From NCBI GenBank assembly GCA_019925795.1, contig CM034304.1, positions 620,001 through 684,000 of the forward strand: a DNA stretch of 64,000 bases, written 5' to 3'. The DNA comes from Dendrobium chrysotoxum. Its lineage: Eukaryota; Streptophyta; Magnoliopsida; Asparagales; Orchidaceae. Each line of letters begins with the position of its first letter. Within the stretch, counting starts at the first letter, position 1. This document shows positions 59,147 through 64,000 of this stretch, piece after piece. The position numbers and the translations under genes were made by a program. Under the pieces are notes generated by a model, which was not told where the DNA came from, made no database searches, and was given only the letters and a program-made list of their open reading frames with translations.

Positions 59147-60644
59147 TTTTTTTTTTTTTTGAGAAATGCAAATAGCAACTTTATTGAAACATCACTAAGA
59201 ACAAGTAGATTCCTCCTTTAACAAAGTTAAAAAGGTAGGAGGAATCTTATTACTATAGACATCTTCCCAAAAGAAAGAAGAAGTCAAAGCAATGTTAGCA
59301 CATAAATTAGCTAACTTATTACAATCTCTTTTAGCACAAGAAAAAATAATTTGCTTAAAATTTGAAAGAAAGTCTAAATCCGCCGGCTTAAGAAACTCTT
59401 TAGACATAAATGGCTTCTTCATGGCATCTTGAAAAATTTTGATCACATTAGAGTTATCACCTTCAATTATTATGCCATTAGTATCAAGCATCCAATCTTG
59501 AATATAATTCCTCAAAGCAAGTATGGCTAAATATTCTATTTGTGCACTGTCCCATTGAATGTAGTCAAGACCAAAAGCTGCCAAAACTGCCCTTTGCTGT
59601 CTCTGAAAACTCCCCCAATGCCTGCCTTGTTATTAGTTTGCACCGCAGCATCTATGTTCACCTTAATCCACCCAGAGGAGGAGGATGCCAAGAAGATTTG
59701 GACAGCTTGTACAGCTGATTAGCATCCCAGTGATCCCGGATTAGACAAATATCAAACTAAGTAGCGGCCTTTATTATTGAGTTGATAGCAATAGTAGATA
59801 GCGTGTCTTCCGATCCATCATGAACGAGCTTGTTTCTGCTTCTCCAGCAATGAAAAACCACCGAACAAAATAGGTTCCCCACAAAAGGATTTCCATTGGC
59901 AATTTTCCTTAACATGAAGAAACATTCCTCCAGCAATTCAAAAACTAGAATTTGAAAGTTCCAGTCAGCAAGCAACTTGACTACTGCTTTAACTTTGAAG
60001 CAATGAACGACTATATGCTCCACACTTTCCACCTTCACACAACCTCTCGGGCATCCACCCCATTCCACCAATCTTCTAAAGAGCAAGAACTCAAGAGTTG
60101 GAATGGCATTCTTACACAATCGCCACCAGAAGACATCTACCTGTGGTCTCAGATTTAACCTTTTTCTCCACTGCCAAGTCTTGTCTTCGTCTTCCCCCTC
60201 AAATTTTTGTTCATACGCCAATGCTGCTACAGACTTTCCGGAAAACTTCTTAGAAAGCTCCAATTGATCTTCACCAATCTCTGTTTGAATTGGAATTTAA
60301 ACAATCAGATCTATCAGAGGTTGACCAAAGCATATTTTAAGTTTATCCAAGTCCCAATTCCCATTGTTGATAAAGGTTGAAAGACGTAGGAATTCAGGAC
60401 TTAAAACTGCAGCAAATGTAGGCCATCTGTTAAAGCTGTAATTGAGGATCCAAACATCATTGAAAGTATCTATTTTAACTCCATTACATATCCTCCATCT
60501 CGAGATAGGCTTCAGAAATTTTGCACCATGCCAAAGGATCTTCCTAGACATGGAGGAGTGCCTTTTATTAACCTCACACCAGAGATCATTCCCATATTTA
60601 GATCTCATTAATCTACTAAGAAGGGAGCCAGGATATTTGTAAAA
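59147..60644 (-). mobile_element. LINE 3' half, cut by the A3 LTR
   Basis: A T-run at 59149-59160 is the poly-A tail of a minus-strand LINE. Coding text runs from 60644, where the A3 5' LTR begins, to a stop at 59195. The upstream part (endonuclease, RT) should continue on the far side of A3, outside the window. Confidence 0.9.
59195..60644 (-). pseudogene. LINE ORF2 C-terminal part: post-RT, zf-RVT and RNase H domains
   Basis: From 60644: the FYKYPGSLLSRLMRSKYG and WRICNGVKIDTFNDVW segments that follow plant LINE RT. Then the zf-RVT-like region (60263-59757: WQWRKRLNLRPQVDVFWWRLCKNAIPT, GCPRGC, ESVEHIVVHC). Then RNase H: VNIDAAVQTNNKAGIGGVFRD (about 59660-59610) and, in another frame from 59584, IQWDSAQIEYLAI, IIIEGDNSNVIK and RDCNKLANLCANIA to the end at 59195. 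Two or more frame changes and a stop are present. The same C-terminal text is found in the fragments at 11548 and 41405. Confidence 0.85.
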
Positions 60645-60895
60645 TGTTGCAAATCTGGTTTTGATGATGACAAACATGTTTCCAGTGTGTTTTTCTTGGC
60701 TAATCAGTTTCAGGCACAAAAGACCGCAAGCTACTCAAGCCAACTCAAGATCGGGTCCAAGTGTGTCAAATGTATGATTTTTTCTTTTATTGAGTCAATT
60801 GTAATGTAACTGATTCCCTAGCTAAGTAACCTTGCACACACACACTCAGGGAGAGAGATTGAGTGAATTAGAGTTTCTGTTAAAATTTTGTTCAG

Positions 60896-61568
60896 ATCGT
60901 CCTGGACGATAGTAGCATCGTCCTGGACGATCCAGTTAAAACAGAAACCCTAATTAGGGCGACTGAGTTAAGAGGGTCTGATTAAGCAGATCGTCCTGGA
61001 CGATCTTTGGATCGTACGGGACGATATGCTCAAATCAGAAATTTCCAGCCGCCAGATTAAGTTAGGCAAGTTTTATTTTAAGTATTTTGGTCTGATCGTC
61101 CCGGACGATACGTGTATCGTCCTGGACGATGCACTACAATCATGCCTAAATTAGTCTGGTAATTAAGGAAAGCAATTAATGTTTAATTGATACGATCACA
61201 TCGTCCTGGACGATCGCAGGATCGTCCCGAACGATCGTGATCGTCTTGTGCATTTCAGCTGTACGTCCAGAACTATGTACAGGACGATTTGGGGCCTTTT
61301 TGAACTAATCGTACCGGACGATTACCCTATCGTACGGGACGATCAAGTCATTTTTTGGTCGTCCAGCACAGATTTCTCTGGACGACCCGAACTGTCTTCT
61401 GGACGATTTCCTTCAATTTGAACTAATCGTCCCGGACGATCGCAGGATCGTACGGGACGATATGAACAACTTTTTCTACTGATCGTCCAGAAGAGCCAGA
61501 TCGTCCAGGCTGAAACAGTTGAATTTGAACTGATCGTACAGGACGATCTACCGATCGTCCTGGACGAT
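60896..61568 (+). promoter_or_regulatory. Array of seven paired 15-bp palindromes in the A3 LTR
   Basis: Fourteen copies of ATCGT-N5-ACGAT. Pair starts are 60896/60917, 60990/61011, 61095/61116, 61200/61221, 61308/61329, 61426/61447 and 61533/61554. Every pair has a 6-bp spacer (21 bp start to start); pairs recur at 94-118 bp. Spacer bases differ between pairs (agtagc, ctttgg, cgcagg and others). Half sites lie between pairs. The array ends about 40 bp before the TATA position. This looks like a set of binding sites for a dimeric factor. Confidence 0.95.
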
Positions 61569-61837
61569 CTTGGCCGACAAGTTGAGATTTAGGGCAAATT
61601 TTAAGCCCTCCTTTAAAAGAACTTTTTCCTAGATTTGGAAAGATCTTTTGCTGCCTTCCTTCCCTGAGAAATCCTAGAGAGAGAGAGAGTTGGGAGAGAG
61701 AGAAGAGATCTTGTGAGGGGGAGTTAGTGAGGGATTCACTAAGGTTGCTCCAAGCACGGATCAGAGTCGTCTTCTCCGCTCGTCGTCTGTCGTCTAGTCG
61801 GTGTTCTTCGTGGGAGGATCGTTCGCAAGAAGATCCG

Positions 61838-62038
61838 GGTTCTCTGCCCGCTTCAGGAGGAAGCGAAAGGAGTTCGTGGGTTCTCTGCCCGCTTCAGGTG
61901 GAAGCAAAAGGAGTTCGAAGGTTCTCTGCCTGCTTTAGGAGGAAGCGAAAGGAGGTCGGGTTCTCTGCCTCACCGTGTGGTGAAAAGGAGGTGTTTTGTA
62001 CAGGCTTCTCCGCCTTGCTGTGGGAGCAAAAGGAGAGT
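61838..62038 (+). repeat. Tandem 36-41-bp modules in the LTR leader
   Basis: Three close copies of GGTTCTCTGCCCGCTTCAGG plus 'aggaagcgaaaggag', then two looser ones (GGTTCTCTGCCTCACCGTG... and GGCTTCTCCGCCTTGCTGTG...). A2 also has three close copies; each A1 LTR has one. Confidence 0.85.
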
Positions 62039-62343
62039 CACTTTCGTTTAGTGCAATACCCGGAGGGGAGGCTCCGGGGAGTGGACGTAGGTCAAGTTGA
62101 CCGAACCACTATAAAATCTGGTTTGCTTTTTTTTATTCAGTTTTGCATTTTACTTTTGAATATAAACTGCTTGGGTGAATATCGTTGGTTGATCTTTTCG
62201 TTATTGTTTACTTGTTTCCGCTGCTAAGTATCGAAAAGATTTTTGTAGTTATCGTGAAATTTTTAAATAACCAATTCACCCCCCCTCTTGGTTAGCCTCG
62301 GGACTAGTTCACTAGGGCTTAACATCCCTATCGAACTTTCAAG

Positions 62344-62355
62344 TGGTATCAGAGC
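62344..62355 (+). other. Primer binding site of A3 (initiator tRNA-Met)
   Basis: TGGTATCAGAGC, two bases after the LTR end. Confidence 0.97.
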
Positions 62356-62396
62356 GGGATTCAAAATTTCTGTTTAAAAACTTTTGAATTTGATCC

Positions 62397-64000
62397 ATGG
62401 CTAACTGTAACAATCGTAATACTGCTGAAGGTTATTCTATAACGAGACCACCGTTGTTTGATAACATTCCATTTGATTTTTGGAAAACACGCATGTCTAC
62501 TTTTCTTCAGTCTATTGATTATCGCATGTGGATGTTAGTTAAGGACGGATACGAACCACCTTTTCGAATGGTTAACAATGTGAAAACTGAATTGCCGTTT
62601 GCTGATTGGACGTTTGATGATCGTGATTTAGCACAGTTAAATGCCAAATGTTTGAACTGTTTCTTTTGTGCTTTAAAATCTGAGGACTATATGCGTGTTT
62701 CTACTTGTACAACGGGAAAAGAGATTTGGGATAGATTATGTATAACATATGAAGGTACAACTGAAGTCAAACAATCTAGGTTAAACATCTTGTTACATGA
62801 TTACGAACTTTTTCACATGAAACCTAGTGAGACTATTTCAGAAATGTACACAAGGTTCACTCAGATTGTTACCTCTTTGCATGCTTTAGGTAGAGAACTT
62901 ACCAACTATGAAAGAGTGAACAAGATTCTTAGATGTTTGCCTGCTTCTTATGATGCTAAGATTACTGCTATTACTGAATCCAAAGATTTAAATACTTACT
63001 CTATTGACAGCTTACTTGGATCACTCATTGCTTACGAGCAAGGGGTGAACCAAAGGCAACTTGATGCAGGTGAACGCAAGAAAGAGAAGACCGTGGCACT
63101 AAAGGCCAAGGATTCAGATGCTAGCTCTTCCGGGTCTGATAGCGATGATGTTGCCTTAATCACAAGGCAATTTAAAAGCTTTCTAAGGAAGAAACATAAG
63201 AACTATCAGAAGTGGAACAAGGGTAAGTCCAATAAAAACTTTAAGGGTTCATCTGAATCGGTTTGTTTTGAATGCAGGAAGCCCGGACACATTAAGGCTG
63301 ATTGTCCGACACTTAAAGCTCATCCAAGCAAGGAGAAGGGTGAGGAGAAACCAAAGTTCAGAAAGGACAAGAAGCGGATTCAGAAGGCGTTCTGGGCAGA
63401 CTCTGCATCCGACTCTTCTGAGACTGAAGCTGAAGAGGAGGAAACAAACTTGTGTTTGATGGCTGATGATCACCCTGGTCAGTCCGACCAGGAAGAGGTA
63501 TGTGAGCTTACTTACGATCAGTTATTTAAAGTTTCTGAAAAGATTCATACATCATATAGGAAGCTTAAGAAAACCCATGCTAGTTTGAAACTAGATTATC
63601 TGACTTTGCAAAAAGAGCATGAAGTGTTAATTAAGAACCATTCCACCATTGATAGCAATCACATGTCTTTACTAGATGAGTTTGATGAACTGAATAAAAA
63701 GCATTCTGATTTAATTGTTGAGCATAACTTGTTAAAAACAGCGCATGTTGAATTAGAACTTGCTTTTAAGAAAGTGAATGATTTGGCATCTAAGTTAGAA
63801 AGTATTGAAAGTGCAAAAACGTTTGAAATTGGAAGTTTAAACAAACACATTGAGTTTTTGAAAGTGAAAATCAGTTCTTTTGAAAATAACAAAACACCGC
63901 CTACTTTTGAACAATTTTATGCACCGCCACCTTTTAGAAATTCTGTTGCAAGTTCTTCAAAGCATGTTTCATACACTACTAGGAAGAGGCACTATCACTC
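62397..64000 (+). CDS. gag: Gag of Sirevirus A3, open, runs off the window
   Basis: ATG at 62397 (MANCNNRNTAEGYS), 534 codons with no stop before the window end. The capsid part (about residues 20-220) carries PFDFWKTRM, WDRLCITYEGTTEVKQSR, YELFHMKPSETISEMYTRFT and LRCLPASYDAKI, typical of plant Copia gag (UBN2 type). A basic Ser-rich linker follows. A CCHC knuckle CFECRKPGHIKADC has Cys 290, Cys 293, His 298 and Cys 303, then an acidic stretch and a long Leu/Lys/Glu-rich probable coiled coil (about 375-500). In A1 a second knuckle follows at this point. The Trp of PFDFW, lost to stops in both A1 and B1, is present. Role: RNA packaging and particle assembly in the cytoplasm. Confidence 0.95.
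   Translation, partial: MANCNNRNTAEGYSITRPPLFDNIPFDFWKTRMSTFLQSIDYRMWMLVKDGYEPPFRMVNNVKTELPFADWTFDDRDLAQLNAKCLNCFFCALKSEDYMRVSTCTTGKEIWDRLCITYEGTTEVKQSRLNILLHDYELFHMKPSETISEMYTRFTQIVTSLHALGRELTNYERVNKILRCLPASYDAKITAITESKDLNTYSIDSLLGSLIAYEQGVNQRQLDAGERKKEKTVALKAKDSDASSSGSDSDDVALITRQFKSFLRKKHKNYQKWNKGKSNKNFKGSSESVCFECRKPGHIKADCPTLKAHPSKEKGEEKPKFRKDKKRIQKAFWADSASDSSETEAEEEETNLCLMADDHPGQSDQEEVCELTYDQLFKVSEKIHTSYRKLKKTHASLKLDYLTLQKEHEVLIKNHSTIDSNHMSLLDEFDELNKKHSDLIVEHNLLKTAHVELELAFKKVNDLASKLESIESAKTFEIGSLNKHIEFLKVKISSFENNKTPPTFEQFYAPPPFRNSVASSSKHVSYTTRKRHYH

Larger units (their letters stand above)
60645..62341 (+). repeat. 5' LTR of A3
   Basis: 1697 bp, TGTTGC...CTTTCA. In order it holds a conserved start ('gatgatgacaaacatg'), the palindrome array 60896-61568, a weak TATA position (CCTTTAAAAGAA, about 61609-61620), GAGAGA runs, a set of 36-41-bp repeat modules (61838-62038), the block GGACGTAGGTCAAGTTGACC (about 62082), CTATAAAATC (about 62109) and a C7 run (62279-62285). 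Confidence 0.95.
60645..64000 (+). mobile_element. Sirevirus A3 (Copia), family A, continues beyond the window
   Basis: Plus-strand element: 5' LTR 60645-62341, primer site 62344-62355, gag open from 62397 to the window end. It interrupts a LINE. Its LTR palindromes keep their CpGs and its gag has no stop, so it looks the youngest element here. Confidence 0.95.

Noticed and set aside
148..60644. The LINE pieces at 148-3690 and 59147-60644 as halves of one element
   Set aside because: Both are on the minus strand, but the left piece is a 5' half continuing leftwards and the right piece is a 3' half continuing rightwards, so they cannot be one interrupted copy.
60896..61568. CRISPR-like array (short repeats at regular intervals)
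   Set aside because: The repeats are 15-bp palindromes inside a plant LTR, arranged in pairs with 6-bp spacers and with no leader or cas genes. This is a retrotransposon regulatory array.
62100..62120. CTATAAAATC near the LTR end as the main TATA box
   Set aside because: It is part of a block shared by many plant LTRs in the transcribed R/U5 part (GGACGTAGG...CCGAACCAC). The position after the palindrome array fits the promoter better, though 5'-end data would be needed to decide.
61727..62227. 166-codon open frame inside the A3 LTR
   Set aside because: It begins at GTG, lies in the leader repeats and has no known domain. Equivalent frames in other family-A LTRs differ in length and frame. 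GC-rich repeats with few stops explain it.

Overview
The window is nuclear DNA of a flowering plant. It is AT-rich, has no recognisable host gene, and is dominated by plant retrotransposons. The Copia elements belong by layout to the Sirevirus (Maximus/SIRE) lineage: 1.6-2.0 kb LTRs, an initiator tRNA-Met primer site, gag with CCHC knuckles and a long coiled coil, Copia-order pol, an extra env-like ORF after pol, and repeated polypurine tracts. The LINEs are plant L1-like. The species cannot be told from the sequence.

Layout. 1-147 is the 3' end of a plus-strand LTR (family A) that cuts a minus-strand LINE whose 5' half fills 148-3690. 3691-18253 is decayed intergenic DNA with microsatellites, a 30-bp minisatellite (8395-9060), LINE tails and remnants of another LTR family (C). 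18259-40068 is a minus-strand Sirevirus (B1). It is interrupted at the gag/protease junction by a complete 11.2-kb Sirevirus of family A (A1, 25209-36437) with a perfect 5-bp target duplication. From 41240 to about 57740 lies an old minus-strand Sirevirus (B3). Its LTR carries a LINE tail, and its env-like gene is split by B2 (43870-56263), whose gag in turn holds a family-A solo LTR (A2, 51344-52929). 57935-58200 is a decayed piece of organellar large-subunit rRNA. 58215-58960 is a second family-C LTR-like block. 59147-60644 is the 3' half of a minus-strand LINE, cut by the 5' LTR of a plus-strand family-A element (A3, 60645 to beyond the window). The gag frame of A3 is fully open to the last base.

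The most striking structure is a cis-element array. In the A3 LTR, 14 copies of a 15-bp palindrome (ATCGT-N5-ACGAT) form seven pairs. Partners are exactly 21 bp apart and pairs recur about every 94-118 bp. Every A and B LTR carries a version of the array. The same kind of array lies between pol and the env-like ORF in A1, B1, B2 and B3, and in three of them it sits just upstream of a TATA-like box 65-80 bp before the env-like ATG. This suggests that the env-like gene has its own promoter built from the LTR control module. Families A and B use different palindrome cores (GTCC..GGAC versus GTAC..GTAC).

Within a functional element, gag would form the particle, pol would supply protease, integrase and reverse transcriptase/RNase H, and the env-like protein has no known role. 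Here gag and pol of A1, B1 and B2 are broken. The A1 env-like ORF (379 aa) and the visible A3 gag are open.
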